Below, piece after piece: positions 1 to 7,882 of a DNA stretch of 64,000 bases. Source of the DNA: Pseudomonas japonica (GTDB taxonomy: Bacteria; Pseudomonadota; Gammaproteobacteria; Pseudomonadales; Pseudomonadaceae); the NCBI RefSeq assembly GCF_013522925.1, contig NZ_JAAMQU010000010.1:62001-126000 (forward strand), in the 5' to 3' direction. The notes under the pieces are model-generated. The model saw only the letters and a program-made list of their open reading frames with translations, was not told the origin of the DNA and made no database searches. A program made the position numbers and the translations under genes. Each line of letters starts with the position of its first letter. The first letter of the stretch is position 1.

Positions 1-431
1 ACGATGCGGTTGTTGGCCGGGAACGCAGGAGATTCCACCAGGCCGAGCATGAAGCGCATGCCGAACAGCGTCAGCGCCGCCATCGAACCTACCAGGCCGA
101 TCCAGCCCACCGTCCCTTGCAACATGGTGAACAATGACCATAAGAACAGGCTGCACCCGTACACCCGCCGCGCGCCGAACTTGTCCAGCAGCCAGCCGCC
201 CGGAATCTGCCCCAGCGCGTAGGCCCAGGCGAAGGCGGAGAAGATCATCCCAAGCATGATCGGGTCCAGGCCCAGGTCTTTCACCACACCGGTACCGGCG
301 ATGGACATGGTGGCGCGGTCGGCGTAATTGAGCACGGTGACGAGGAAGATCAGCGCGAGGATCACGAAGCGGCGGCGGCCGACCCGTGCCTGGGCAATGG
401 GTGCGGCCATTGAGGCGGTTCTGGCGGTCAT
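1..431 (-). CDS. MFS transporter, glucarate/galactarate (GudP)-type, N-terminal part only
   Basis: This is the first ~143 residues of an inner-membrane sugar-acid symporter; the gene continues past the left edge. The start is the ATG read on the minus strand from 431. After a cytoplasmic lead (about 25 residues) come TM1 with the motif LNYADRATMSIAG and the loop KDLGLDP, then TM2 with SAFAWAYALGQIPGGWLLDKFG. This is the motif A region of the anion:cation symporter family and resembles E. coli GudP throughout. Known family members import D-glucarate, D-galactarate or galactonate with protons; the exact substrate here is inferred. A LysR gene diverges from it and is its likely regulator. The leader carries a hairpin over the ribosome-binding region and an AACAATAA motif. 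Confidence 0.85.
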   Translation of the reverse strand, partial: MTARTASMAAPIAQARVGRRRFVILALIFLVTVLNYADRATMSIAGTGVVKDLGLDPIMLGMIFSAFAWAYALGQIPGGWLLDKFGARRVYGCSLFLWSLFTMLQGTVGWIGLVGSMAALTLFGMRFMLGLVESPAFPANNRI

Positions 432-443
432 GGCGGTCTCCGG

Positions 444-459
444 CCTCCTTCAAAGGAGG
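444..459 (-). promoter_or_regulatory. 16-bp hairpin over the ribosome-binding region of the MFS gene
   Basis: CCTCCTT and AAGGAGG are separated by two bases. In the minus-strand transcript the hairpin contains the strongest Shine-Dalgarno-like sequence (GAAGGAGG), ending about 12 bases before the ATG. Folding could mask it. A second, weaker site (GGAGACC) lies closer to the start. A translational-control role is inference. Confidence 0.45.
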
Positions 460-460
460 T

Positions 461-468
461 TTATTGTT
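461..468 (-). promoter_or_regulatory. AACAATAA leader motif (Crc/Hfq-type) before the MFS gene
   Basis: On the minus strand the leader reads AACAATAA, matching the AANAANAA pattern bound by Hfq-Crc in Pseudomonas catabolic mRNAs. It lies about 30 bases before the ATG, next to the ribosome-binding hairpin. The match is seen directly; binding is inferred. Confidence 0.45.
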
Positions 469-559
469 GGAATCGGTGTAGCCCTGCAAGCCCAGCGTAG
501 GAAACCCAGCCATGCGCGTCTAACATAGATACTGAATGGATCAATACAAGAATTGAATC

Positions 560-1459
560 GTGGAACTGCACCAGCTTCGTTGTTTCGTTACCGTGGCCGA
601 AGAGCTGCACTTCGGCCGCGCCGCCAAACGGCTGTTCATGACCCAGCCGCCCCTCAGCCGGCAAATCCAGTTGCTGGAGCGTTCGCTCGGGGTCACGCTG
701 CTGGAGCGCAGCAACCGCCAGGTCAAGCTCACCGTCGCCGGCCGCCACTTTCTACGGGACGCCCGGCATGTGCTGAGCTACTCCGAACAGGCCGGTAACT
801 CCGCCCGCCGCCTGGCCCACGGCGAGGCCGGGCGGCTGATGCTGGGCTTCACAGCCGTATCCGGTTACGCGCTGATCCCGGGCATGCTTGGCCACGCCCG
901 TACCGTGCTGCCCGACGTGGAAGTGGAGTTGCAGGAGATGGTATCCGGTGCTCAGGCAGAAGCGCTGGCGGCGCAAATGATCGACATCGGCTTCGTACGG
1001 CGCGCGGCGGCGCAGGATGAAATGGACTATCAGCTGATCTGCCGCGAACCGCTACTGGTCACCCTGCCCAGCGGGCACCCTTTGGCGGCCCATGAGCGCA
1101 TTGGGTTACCTGCCCTGGCCGAACACCCCTTCGTGATGTACGCACCTGATGAAGGCCGCTATTTCTATGACTGCATCGCCGGCCTGTTCGCAGCCGCCGG
1201 TGTCACCCCGCGCTACTTGTATCACCTGGGGCAAACCCATTCGATCCTGGGCCTGGTACGCGCCGGGCTGGGCGTGGCGATCGTGCCCGCGGCGGCCCAG
1301 GACCTCTACCCTGGCCAGCTGGAATTTCGCCCGCTGCTGGGCGCCGAAGCGTTCGCCGAAGTACACATGGCCTCGCGCAAGGATAACGATAACCCGGCAC
1401 TGGGACCGTTCCTGCGAATGGCGCAGGCGTACTTCGCCAACCTTGGCCGCCCAGCCTAG
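560..1459 (+). CDS. LysR-family transcriptional regulator (CatR/BenM-like)
   Basis: A 299-residue regulator of standard LysR length. Residues 1-60 form the winged helix-turn-helix (FGRAAKRLFMTQPPLSRQI), and about 90-295 the periplasmic-binding-protein-like effector domain. The N-terminal segment resembles the CatR/BenM/HcaR branch that controls aromatic and organic-acid catabolism. The start is GTG at 560; the LysR consensus begins there as MELHQLRCF. It diverges from the glucarate-type MFS gene at 431 across a 128-base region, the usual arrangement for a LysR protein and its target. Its stop overlaps the convergent TetR gene by four bases. The effector is unknown. Confidence 0.88.
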   Translation: MELHQLRCFVTVAEELHFGRAAKRLFMTQPPLSRQIQLLERSLGVTLLERSNRQVKLTVAGRHFLRDARHVLSYSEQAGNSARRLAHGEAGRLMLGFTAVSGYALIPGMLGHARTVLPDVEVELQEMVSGAQAEALAAQMIDIGFVRRAAAQDEMDYQLICREPLLVTLPSGHPLAAHERIGLPALAEHPFVMYAPDEGRYFYDCIAGLFAAAGVTPRYLYHLGQTHSILGLVRAGLGVAIVPAAAQDLYPGQLEFRPLLGAEAFAEVHMASRKDNDNPALGPFLRMAQAYFANLGRPA

Positions 1460-2076
1460 TGGCGCAGCATTCCCGTGCACAGCAGCTCGAACACGCTGCG
1501 CATATGCCGCGCGTGGCCGGCCCGGTCCGGCTCGGCCTCGGTGGCCAGCCGCATGAACGCCACGTTGGCGTACTGGTTGAACACGGTGGCGGCCACGTCC
1601 ACATCGGTGGCGTCGCTGATCAGGCCCTCTGCCTTGAAATGCTCCAGCACGGCACGGGCTTGCTCCACCACGGCGGCGTTCCAGGGTTGGAATATTTCCG
1701 CCATTTCGCCCGTGAACAGGTAAGGCGCCAGCTCTCGCCAGAGCGAGGCCGGTAAGGCGCTCAACTGGTTGCGGGTCATCAGTTGCTCAAGGTCACACAG
1801 CGCTTCCAGCGGATGCCGGTACGCTGGCAAGCGATGGCGAAATTCACGCATCGCTTGCTGGTCTGGCTCGCTGAGCAGCGCCAGCAGTATCTGTTGCTTG
1901 CCGCCGAAGTAGTTCACCACCGTGGGCGCGGACACACCCGCACGGCTGGCGATCTGATCAAGCGTGGTGGCGGCGAAACCATTGGCGACAAATGCCTCCA
2001 ACGCGGCGGCAGCAATCTGCTGGCGGCGCTGCTGTTTCTGGCGGGCCCTCAGGCCAAGGGTTTCCGGGTCATTCAT
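1456..2076 (-). CDS. TetR-family transcriptional regulator
   Basis: A 206-residue one-component repressor. Residues about 12-60 form the TetR helix-turn-helix (FAATTLDQIASRAGVSAPTVVNYF); the rest is the ligand-binding and dimerisation helices. ATG at 2076 is preferred over an in-frame GTG two codons upstream, although neither has a clear ribosome-binding site. It diverges from an aminotransferase gene at 2198. The intergenic region contains a long AT-rich palindrome suited to binding a TetR dimer, so auto-repression and control of the aminotransferase are likely. The ligand cannot be read from the sequence; an amine or amino acid is a reasonable guess from the neighbour. Confidence 0.87.
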   Translation of the reverse strand: MNDPETLGLRARQKQQRRQQIAAAALEAFVANGFAATTLDQIASRAGVSAPTVVNYFGGKQQILLALLSEPDQQAMREFRHRLPAYRHPLEALCDLEQLMTRNQLSALPASLWRELAPYLFTGEMAEIFQPWNAAVVEQARAVLEHFKAEGLISDATDVDVAATVFNQYANVAFMRLATEAEPDRAGHARHMRSVFELLCTGMLRH

Positions 2077-2131
2077 GGGCACGATTCGCGAGTGCTGGAG
2101 AAGTAGACGCTACCGGAAACGCTTTCCCATT

Positions 2132-2160
2132 AAAAATATTTTGTTTACAAAAATATTTTT
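2132..2160. promoter_or_regulatory. AT-rich palindrome, probable TetR operator
   Basis: Within the 121-base divergent region, the arms AAAAATATTTTGT and ACAAAAATATTTTT face each other across TT, with a one-base length difference. The core TTTTGT-TT-ACAAAA is perfect. The stretch is nearly GC-free in GC-rich surroundings. A palindrome between a TetR gene and its divergent neighbour is the classical operator position. Repression of both genes is inferred. Confidence 0.6.
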
Positions 2161-2197
2161 GCATGCGAAGAATTGTTCCCCACTTCTTCCAGAGGAC

Positions 2198-3583
2198 ATG
2201 ACCGTGGCCCAGCCTTCTGTAAAACGCAGCACCGAGGACTACCAGGCGCTGGATGCCGCGCACCATATCCATGCCTTCGTCGATCAAAAGGCGCTGAACG
2301 CCAGCAAGCCCCGGGTAATGGTCAAAGGCGACGGGCTCACGTTGTGGGACAACGATGGCACGCGCTACCTTGATGGCATGTCGGGGCTGTGGTGCACCAA
2401 CCTTGGCTATGGCCGCAAGGACCTGGCGGCCGCCGCCACTGCTCAGCTGGCCGAGCTGCCGTACTACAACATGTTCTTTCACACCACCCACCCTGCCGTG
2501 GTGGAGCTGTCCGAACTGCTGTTCAGCCTGCTACCCGGCCACTACAGCCATGCGATCTACACCAACTCCGGCTCCGAAGCGAACGAGGTGCTGATTCGTA
2601 CCGTGCGGCGGTACTGGCAGGTCATGGGGCAACCCCAGAAGAAAATCATGATCGGTCGCTGGAATGGCTACCACGGCTCTACCTTGGCGGCGACGGCGCT
2701 GGGCGGCATGAAATTCATGCACGACATGGGCGGGATGATCCCGGACGTCGCCCATATCGACGAGCCGTACTGGTATGCCCATGGCGGTGACCTCACCCCG
2801 GAGGCATTTGGCTTGCAGGCCGCGCGTCAGCTGGAAGAAAAAATCCTCGAACTTGGCGCCGAAAACGTGGCGGCGTTCGTGGCTGAACCCTTCCAGGGCG
2901 CAGGCGGCATGATCATTCCGCCGGCCACTTACTGGCCGGAGATCCAGCGCATCTGCCGCCAATATGATGTGCTGCTCTGCGCGGACGAAGTGATCGGCGG
3001 CTTCGGCCGCACCGGCGAATGGTTCGCCCACCAGGCGTTCGGCTTCGAGCCCGATACCCTGTCCATCGCCAAGGGGCTCACCTCCGGCTACATCCCCATG
3101 GGCGGGCTGATCCTGTCGCGGCGCATGGCCGAGGCGCTGGTGGAGAAAGGCGGCGTGTTCGCCCACGGCCTTACGTATTCAGGGCACCCGGTAGCCGCTG
3201 CCGTGGCCATCGCCAACCTCAAGGCGCTGCGAGACGAAGGCATCGTGGAGCGGGTGAAAAGCGATACCGGGCCTTACTTGCAACAGCGGTTGCGCGAAGC
3301 ATTCGAGCATCACCCCTTGATAGGCGAGATTCAGGGCCTGGGCATGGTCGCCGCGCTACAGTTCGCTGAACACCGCGCCACCCGCAAACGCTTCGACAAC
3401 GAGAACGACATCGCCTGGCGTTGCCGCACCATTGGCTTCGAGGAAGGCATCATCATTCGCTCCACACTGGGCCGAATGATCCTTGCGCCCGCGCTGATCG
3501 CCACCCACGCGGACATCGACGAGCTGGTGAACAAGACCCGCCTGGCCGTGGACCGCACTGCTCAGGAACTTGGCCGCGGATGA
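2198..3583 (+). CDS. class III (omega) aminotransferase, PLP-dependent, SpuC-like
   Basis: A 461-residue cytoplasmic transaminase of fold type I, transferring an amino group from an amine or omega-amino acid, probably to pyruvate. Visible landmarks are GLWCTNLGYG near the N terminus, SGSEAN for phosphate binding, the PLP-contacting Asp263 in ADEV, and the Schiff-base Lys292 in IAKGLTSG. It resembles Pseudomonas putrescine:pyruvate transaminase SpuC along its whole length, but identity looks only moderate, so the substrate is open. An in-frame extension to 1964 runs through the divergent TetR gene. The start at 2198 follows AGAGGA and begins MTVAQPS. Control by the adjacent TetR is likely. Confidence 0.88.
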   Translation: MTVAQPSVKRSTEDYQALDAAHHIHAFVDQKALNASKPRVMVKGDGLTLWDNDGTRYLDGMSGLWCTNLGYGRKDLAAAATAQLAELPYYNMFFHTTHPAVVELSELLFSLLPGHYSHAIYTNSGSEANEVLIRTVRRYWQVMGQPQKKIMIGRWNGYHGSTLAATALGGMKFMHDMGGMIPDVAHIDEPYWYAHGGDLTPEAFGLQAARQLEEKILELGAENVAAFVAEPFQGAGGMIIPPATYWPEIQRICRQYDVLLCADEVIGGFGRTGEWFAHQAFGFEPDTLSIAKGLTSGYIPMGGLILSRRMAEALVEKGGVFAHGLTYSGHPVAAAVAIANLKALRDEGIVERVKSDTGPYLQQRLREAFEHHPLIGEIQGLGMVAALQFAEHRATRKRFDNENDIAWRCRTIGFEEGIIIRSTLGRMILAPALIATHADIDELVNKTRLAVDRTAQELGRG

Positions 3584-3610
3584 CCCAGCTGGGCCGCGCC
3601 GCGTCTGCGT

Positions 3611-4504
3611 TCAGGCGGTTCGGTCCCAGGCATTGGCCTCTTCGATGAAGTGCAGCACCGCGCTGGAGCGTTCATCGATACGGGAAATGAGCGATAGCTC
3701 GCTGACCATTTCCGGCTGCGCCAGCGGCACGATGTGCACGCCGGGCATGGTCAGCCGCGCTACGGGCTCAGGCACGATGCTGACGCCGATACCGGCCGCC
3801 ACCAGCCCCGGGATACTCATCAGCGAGGGCACGTAGCGGATGTTGCCCGGGTGCAGCTGGTTCTGCCGGCACGCCTGCAAGGTATGCGAGGTGAGGCCGA
3901 TGCCGGCCGGGTCCTGCAGGAAAATGAATTGTTCATGCCGGAGGGCCGCCAGCTCTCCGGAAAAGCTGTGCGCCAGCTCGTGGTTATCCGGGATCAGCAG
4001 CACCAGCCTGGCGTGGCTGAACGGGTGCGTGCGCAGGCGCTCAGGCAGGTGGTCCTTGAACACCCGTGCAAACGCCAGGTCGATGGTGTGGTCCAGCAGC
4101 CCCTCGAACTGGCCGCGAATGCCGGCGTCCACCAGCGCCACGGTCACCTGCGGGAACGCGCTGAAGTAGTAGCGCAGCAGCTGGGGCAGGTTCGGCTCGA
4201 GCAGCGCCGAATGGAAACCAATGTTGATCTCACCCACTTCACCACGCCGCGCCCGCCGTGCCGCCGCAACCGCACGCTCACCCTCTTCGATCGACTGCCG
4301 TGCATGGGGGAGAAAGGCGTGCCCTGCTGGCGTGAGCGCTACGCCCCGCCCTTCTCGCCGGAACAGCGACAGCCCGAGCTCTTTCTCAAGCGTGCGGATC
4401 AACTGGCTGAGCGCCGGCTGCGCGATACCCAGGTGTTCAGCGGCCTGGCTGAAATGCTGGAGGTCAGCGGCAACCACGAAGGCTTTCAGGTGACGGAGTT
4501 CCAT
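3611..4504 (-). CDS. LysR-family transcriptional regulator
   Basis: A 297-residue LysR regulator. The winged HTH is at residues 1-60 (FSQAAEHLGIAQPALSQLIRTL) and the effector domain at about 88-290. The ATG at 4504 (MELRHLKAF) is the canonical LysR start; a GTG three codons upstream is less likely. It converges on the aminotransferase and diverges from the MHS transporter/dehydroquinase pair at 4657, with a 152-base shared control region. It is the obvious candidate activator of that pair, possibly responding to shikimate, quinate or dehydroshikimate; that effector is inference. Confidence 0.88.
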   Translation of the reverse strand: MELRHLKAFVVAADLQHFSQAAEHLGIAQPALSQLIRTLEKELGLSLFRREGRGVALTPAGHAFLPHARQSIEEGERAVAAARRARRGEVGEINIGFHSALLEPNLPQLLRYYFSAFPQVTVALVDAGIRGQFEGLLDHTIDLAFARVFKDHLPERLRTHPFSHARLVLLIPDNHELAHSFSGELAALRHEQFIFLQDPAGIGLTSHTLQACRQNQLHPGNIRYVPSLMSIPGLVAAGIGVSIVPEPVARLTMPGVHIVPLAQPEMVSELSLISRIDERSSAVLHFIEEANAWDRTA

Positions 4505-4635
4505 GGCGCGCACTCATAAGGCGGCCTTATGGATTTGCTCGGCCAATGCCAGTTATTTTGCTGGTGCGTTGGAGTACCGTCCAGTCACGTCTTCCCCTGT
4601 GCATGCTTCGGCGCCAGGAGCGGGCCCATAACCAT

Positions 4636-4643
4636 AAAAACAA
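4636..4643 (+). promoter_or_regulatory. AAAAACAA leader motif (Crc/Hfq-type) before the MHS transporter
   Basis: AAAAACAA fits AANAANAA and lies 13 bases before the ATG at 4657, overlapping the region where the 30S subunit loads. Catabolite control by Hfq-Crc is inferred from this position. Confidence 0.35.
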
Positions 4644-4656
4644 TGGCAGGCTTCTT

Positions 4657-6024
4657 ATGAACGCAACCACCGGTTCTCCCCACGCTTCGCACATGCCACG
4701 CCGGGCTGTTACCGCCGCGACCATCGGCACGGCGCTGGAATGGTTCGATTTCACCCTGTACGGTGCGGTGTCGGCCACCGTCTTGCCCAAGCTGTTCTTC
4801 CCGGCGATGGAGCCCACCGCCGGGCTGCTCGCCTCGCTGGCGACCTTCGGTGTAGGCCTCGCCGCGCGGCCACTGGGTGCGATCACCTGCGGCTACCTGG
4901 GCGACAAGCTGGGCCGCCGCAACCTGATGCTCGCCACCGTCACCATGATGGGCCTGGCCTCGGTACTGATGGGGCTGTTACCTACCTACAACCAAGTGGG
5001 CGTATGGGCCCCGGTGTTGCTGGTGATGCTGCGCATCATCCAGGGCTTCGCGCTTGGGGGGGAGTCGACCGGTGCGCAGCTTATGGCACTGGAGCATGCC
5101 GCCCCTGACAGGCGCGGGCGCTATTCCGGCCTGCTGGGCTTATGTTCGCCGTTGAGCCAGATACTGGCCAACGCAGTGCTGATGGCCCTCGCGGCGACGT
5201 TAAGCGCGGAACAGTTCGACAGCTACGGCTGGCGAATCCCGTTCCTGATGAGCTTCGTGTTGGTGGTGGTGGCTATTTTCATCCGCCTGAAGGTGGACGA
5301 AACCCCGGCCTTCGTCGCGCTGAAATCCGCCCCCGTCAAGCAAGTGCGCAGCCCGCTGAAATCTGCCTTGAGCGGCCACGGCAAAACCATCACGCGGCTG
5401 ATGCTGTTCTTCTGCTCGCCAGCGGCGCTGTTCTACCTGATCGTGATCTTCTCCCTCAGCTACCTTACCAAGCACCTTGGCTTGAGCCAGTCCACGGGGT
5501 TCATGTCGCTGATGGTCGCCAACGTGTGTGCAATCGTTGGTGCGTTGGCCGGCGGTTACCTCTCTGACCGGTGGGGCCGCAAGAAGGCATTGGCCTTTGG
5601 CTCCTGCATGACCCTGCTGATCCTGATGGTGTACTTCCCGATCCTGGATACCCGCAACCTGGGCGCAATCATGGCGATCATGGGGCTGTTCCTGGGCTTT
5701 ACCCAATTCCAGAGCGGCATTCAGCCCGTGGCCTTCGCCGAGGCATTCCCCACCCAGGTGCGCTACTCCGGCTCGGCGCTCGCCTACACCGGTGCCAACC
5801 TGCTGGTAGGCGGCCCCATGCCGATGATCGCGGTATGGCTGATGAGCCAGTCCGGTAACTCCCCTTGGCCGCTGGTGTCGCTGTGCGCGGCGATCAACCT
5901 GGTGTCTCTGGCGATGATCTGCATCGGTCCGGAAACCCGGGGCATCGACCTCAACCACGTGGTGCCCGAACAGCCACACGGTGAGCAGCCGAACGCGCTC
6001 CTCGCCAAACAATTTTCCAAATGA
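4657..6024 (+). CDS. MFS transporter, metabolite:H+ symporter (MHS) family, shikimate/quinate-type candidate
   Basis: A 455-residue inner-membrane proton symporter with twelve predicted membrane segments. The family signature GTALEWFDFTLYG lies in TM1, and the TM2-3 loop reads GDKLGRRNLM; the second half repeats it (SDRWGRKKAL). MHS proteins import small carboxylates such as citrate, alpha-ketoglutarate, shikimate or dicarboxylates. The start at 4657 follows GGCAGG; an in-frame upstream extension has no MHS homology. The stop overlaps a possible early start of the downstream type II dehydroquinase gene, so the two are co-transcribed. That partner suggests import of quinate, shikimate or a related alicyclic acid. 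Confidence 0.87.
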   Translation: MNATTGSPHASHMPRRAVTAATIGTALEWFDFTLYGAVSATVLPKLFFPAMEPTAGLLASLATFGVGLAARPLGAITCGYLGDKLGRRNLMLATVTMMGLASVLMGLLPTYNQVGVWAPVLLVMLRIIQGFALGGESTGAQLMALEHAAPDRRGRYSGLLGLCSPLSQILANAVLMALAATLSAEQFDSYGWRIPFLMSFVLVVVAIFIRLKVDETPAFVALKSAPVKQVRSPLKSALSGHGKTITRLMLFFCSPAALFYLIVIFSLSYLTKHLGLSQSTGFMSLMVANVCAIVGALAGGYLSDRWGRKKALAFGSCMTLLILMVYFPILDTRNLGAIMAIMGLFLGFTQFQSGIQPVAFAEAFPTQVRYSGSALAYTGANLLVGGPMPMIAVWLMSQSGNSPWPLVSLCAAINLVSLAMICIGPETRGIDLNHVVPEQPHGEQPNALLAKQFSK

Positions 6025-6038
6025 CCCGGCAGACCTCC

Positions 6039-6494
6039 ATGAACCGTACCGTCTTTGTACTCAATGGCCCAAACCTGAACCTGCTGGGGCGCCGCGAGCC
6101 TCATATCTACGGCCATACCACGCTCGCCGACATTCAGCGGCTTACCGAAGCCACCGCTGCACAGCTTGACCTGCGCTGTGACTTTCGCCAGACCAACCAT
6201 GAGGGGGTGATGGTGGACTGGCTGCAGGAAGCGTTCGAGCAGGGCGCGGCGGTAGTGATCAACCCGGCGGGCCTGTCCTTCCATTCCATTCCCGTGCTTG
6301 ATGCGCTGAAGCTGATCGAAGCGCCGCTGATCGAGCTGCACCTGTCCAACATCCATGCCCGGGACGAACTGCACCGCCACTCCATCATGTCCACGGTGGC
6401 CAACGCGGTGATCTGCGGGCTGGGCGCGCAGGGGTACCCGTTGGCGATCAGAGCGGTGGCCGGGTTGCTAGAGGTACGGGCGGCAAGGGAGTAA
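6039..6494 (+). CDS. aroQ: 3-dehydroquinate dehydratase, type II
   Basis: A 151-residue dodecameric-type dehydroquinase converting 3-dehydroquinate to 3-dehydroshikimate. The flavodoxin-like fold motifs are complete: NGPNLNLLGRREP with flexible-lid Arg and catalytic Tyr24, INPAG with the substrate-binding Asn, and His101 in LHLSNIHAR, followed by the RHS motif. Length matches the family. An earlier ATG at 6021 overlaps the transporter stop, but family proteins begin at about 6039. As the second gene of a transporter operon under a LysR protein it is probably a catabolic paralogue for quinate use (toward protocatechuate) rather than the biosynthetic copy. That role is inference. Confidence 0.93.
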   Translation: MNRTVFVLNGPNLNLLGRREPHIYGHTTLADIQRLTEATAAQLDLRCDFRQTNHEGVMVDWLQEAFEQGAAVVINPAGLSFHSIPVLDALKLIEAPLIELHLSNIHARDELHRHSIMSTVANAVICGLGAQGYPLAIRAVAGLLEVRAARE

Positions 6495-6527
6495 AAGCCT
6501 GCGAGGTCGCGTTTCGTTTATTGCGAT

Positions 6528-6545
6528 TTTCGATTATTTCGATTA
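6528..6545. repeat. tandem 9-bp repeat upstream of the toxin-antitoxin-like pair
   Basis: TTTCGATTA occurs twice back to back, 56 bases before the antitoxin-like start and near a TTGCGAT half-copy at 6521. Toxin-antitoxin operons are usually autoregulated at such repeats, so this may be the operator. Confidence 0.4.
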
Positions 6546-6600
6546 AAAGGGAGACACTGGATCGGCGCATATTGCCTACCGCTACTGCCTGGATACCGAA

Positions 6601-7068
6601 ATGACCGACGCTGACTCGAACCTGACCCTTCTTCCTAATGAGAAAGAAATTGCCGCTGCGGTTGAATCCCGGCGGCAGCTCGCTGAGTTTCTATCCACGA
6701 AATTGGAGACCCAGCGAATCGAAATCCTTGATGAACATTCCCGTCCCCACACCGTTCAGCTTCCCGCCCATGCATTACACCTTCTGGACCAGATACTCGG
6801 TGAGTTGGCAATGGGGAACGCCGTCAAAATCGTTCCTGTTCACGCCGAGCTCACCTCGCAGGAAGCGGCTGACCTGCTGAACGTCTCCCGCCCTCATTTG
6901 GTGAAGCTGCTGGACGAGGGCGTGATACCTCACACAAAAACCGGCCGTCATCGTCGAGTGAAGTTCGCCGATCTGATGAGCTACAAGCAGCGGCGGATCG
7001 AGGAAAGCCGTGCGGCGATGGACGAATTGGTAGCCCAGGCCCAAGCGCTGAGGATGGGCTACGAATGA
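6601..7068 (+). CDS. helix-turn-helix (excisionase-type) antitoxin-like protein
   Basis: A 155-residue protein with a charged N-terminal region and, at about 83-130, a MerR/excisionase-type HTH (SQEAADLLNVSRPHLVKLL followed by RHRRVKFADL). The C-terminal helix (residues 130-155) is charged and could neutralise a partner. Its stop overlaps the start of a PIN-domain gene by four bases (ATGA), the standard layout of a type II antitoxin-toxin pair. Base composition is visibly less GC-rich than the flanks, with more A/T at third positions, suggesting acquisition. The start at 6601 lacks a strong ribosome-binding site. The antitoxin role is inferred from domain and context. Confidence 0.75.
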   Translation: MTDADSNLTLLPNEKEIAAAVESRRQLAEFLSTKLETQRIEILDEHSRPHTVQLPAHALHLLDQILGELAMGNAVKIVPVHAELTSQEAADLLNVSRPHLVKLLDEGVIPHTKTGRHRRVKFADLMSYKQRRIEESRAAMDELVAQAQALRMGYE

Positions 7069-7640
7069 GGCATTCGCCCTTTACAGCGGTCTATGATGCG
7101 AACGTGCTTTATCCGGCACCGTTAAGGGATTTTCTGATGCACCTGGCCCTTACAGGCATCTACCGCGCCCGCTGGACCGCGCAGATTCACCACGAATGGA
7201 AGCGAAACCTGTTACTCAATCGCCCAGATCTTAGTCAGGAGCAACTCGATCGCACGTCCTCGACCATGGACAAAGCTGTCCCCGACGCACTTGTCACGGG
7301 TCACGAATGTCTCTTCCCATCACTTGACCTACCTGACCCGGATGACCGTCACGTTTTAGCTGCGGCTATCAAATGCAACGCTTCCGTCATCGTGACGTTC
7401 AACCTGAAGGACTTTCCTTCACACGCCCTTTCCGGCTTTGATATCGAAGCGGTACACCCAGACGACTTCATTGCTGACCTTTTCGATCTGGATCCTGCTG
7501 CAGTACTTCAGGCCGCACACGCTCAAAGAGCTTCGCTAAAAAACCCTTCACATACCGCGCGAGAATTCCTCAGCCGCTTGTCGCGTCAGGGCCTGACACA
7601 AAGCGTAAAGTTGCTTGCTGAGTATGAACGGCTGATTTGA
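7065..7640 (+). CDS. PIN-domain protein, VapC-like toxin candidate
   Basis: A 191-residue PIN-fold putative ribonuclease. The first catalytic acidic residue is Asp11 in VYDANVLYP; further acids lie in PDPDDRHVLAAA and near TFNLKDFP, which together make the usual metal site. It is longer than classical VapC (about 130 residues), with a C-terminal helical extension from about 140. This matches the group of longer PIN proteins paired with HTH partners. The gene overlaps the preceding HTH gene, so they are translationally coupled, and a hairpin terminator follows at 7682. Likely activity is cleavage of a specific RNA, restrained by the partner; the target is unknown. Confidence 0.8.
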   Translation: MRHSPFTAVYDANVLYPAPLRDFLMHLALTGIYRARWTAQIHHEWKRNLLLNRPDLSQEQLDRTSSTMDKAVPDALVTGHECLFPSLDLPDPDDRHVLAAAIKCNASVIVTFNLKDFPSHALSGFDIEAVHPDDFIADLFDLDPAAVLQAAHAQRASLKNPSHTAREFLSRLSRQGLTQSVKLLAEYERLI

Positions 7641-7681
7641 TTACACCGGTTCGCTGTCGCCGCCTGAACAGCTTTGTTCAA

Positions 7682-7719
7682 GGCGAGTGGGCACCCGCCC
7701 CTCGCCGTTAGCTTTTTCC
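7682..7719 (+). terminator. Rho-independent terminator after the PIN gene
   Basis: GGCGAG-T-GGGC pairs with GCCC-CTCGCC around loop ACCC, followed by GTTAGCTTTTT. It isolates the HTH/PIN pair from the ABC transporter operon. The remaining bases to 7882 are comparatively AT-rich and hold no gene I can support. Confidence 0.75.
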
Positions 7720-7882
7720 TCGTCCCAAACCACATATTTAATAATTTTCCTTCCCCGCCCAATCGGCCACCATCGCTGTGCCCCACCGATCAAGGCTCGT
7801 CAGAAGCCGTACCTTCCTTCGCTTTTCGCTTCCTGCCCAGACAACTCGAACAACCCTTCTCTGTCGATCTCGGGAGTGATTC

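Noticed and set aside
1964..2197. Possible 78-residue N-terminal extension of the aminotransferase
   Set aside because: It would run through the TetR gene and the operator palindrome; AGAGGA before the ATG at 2198 and family alignment support the shorter start.
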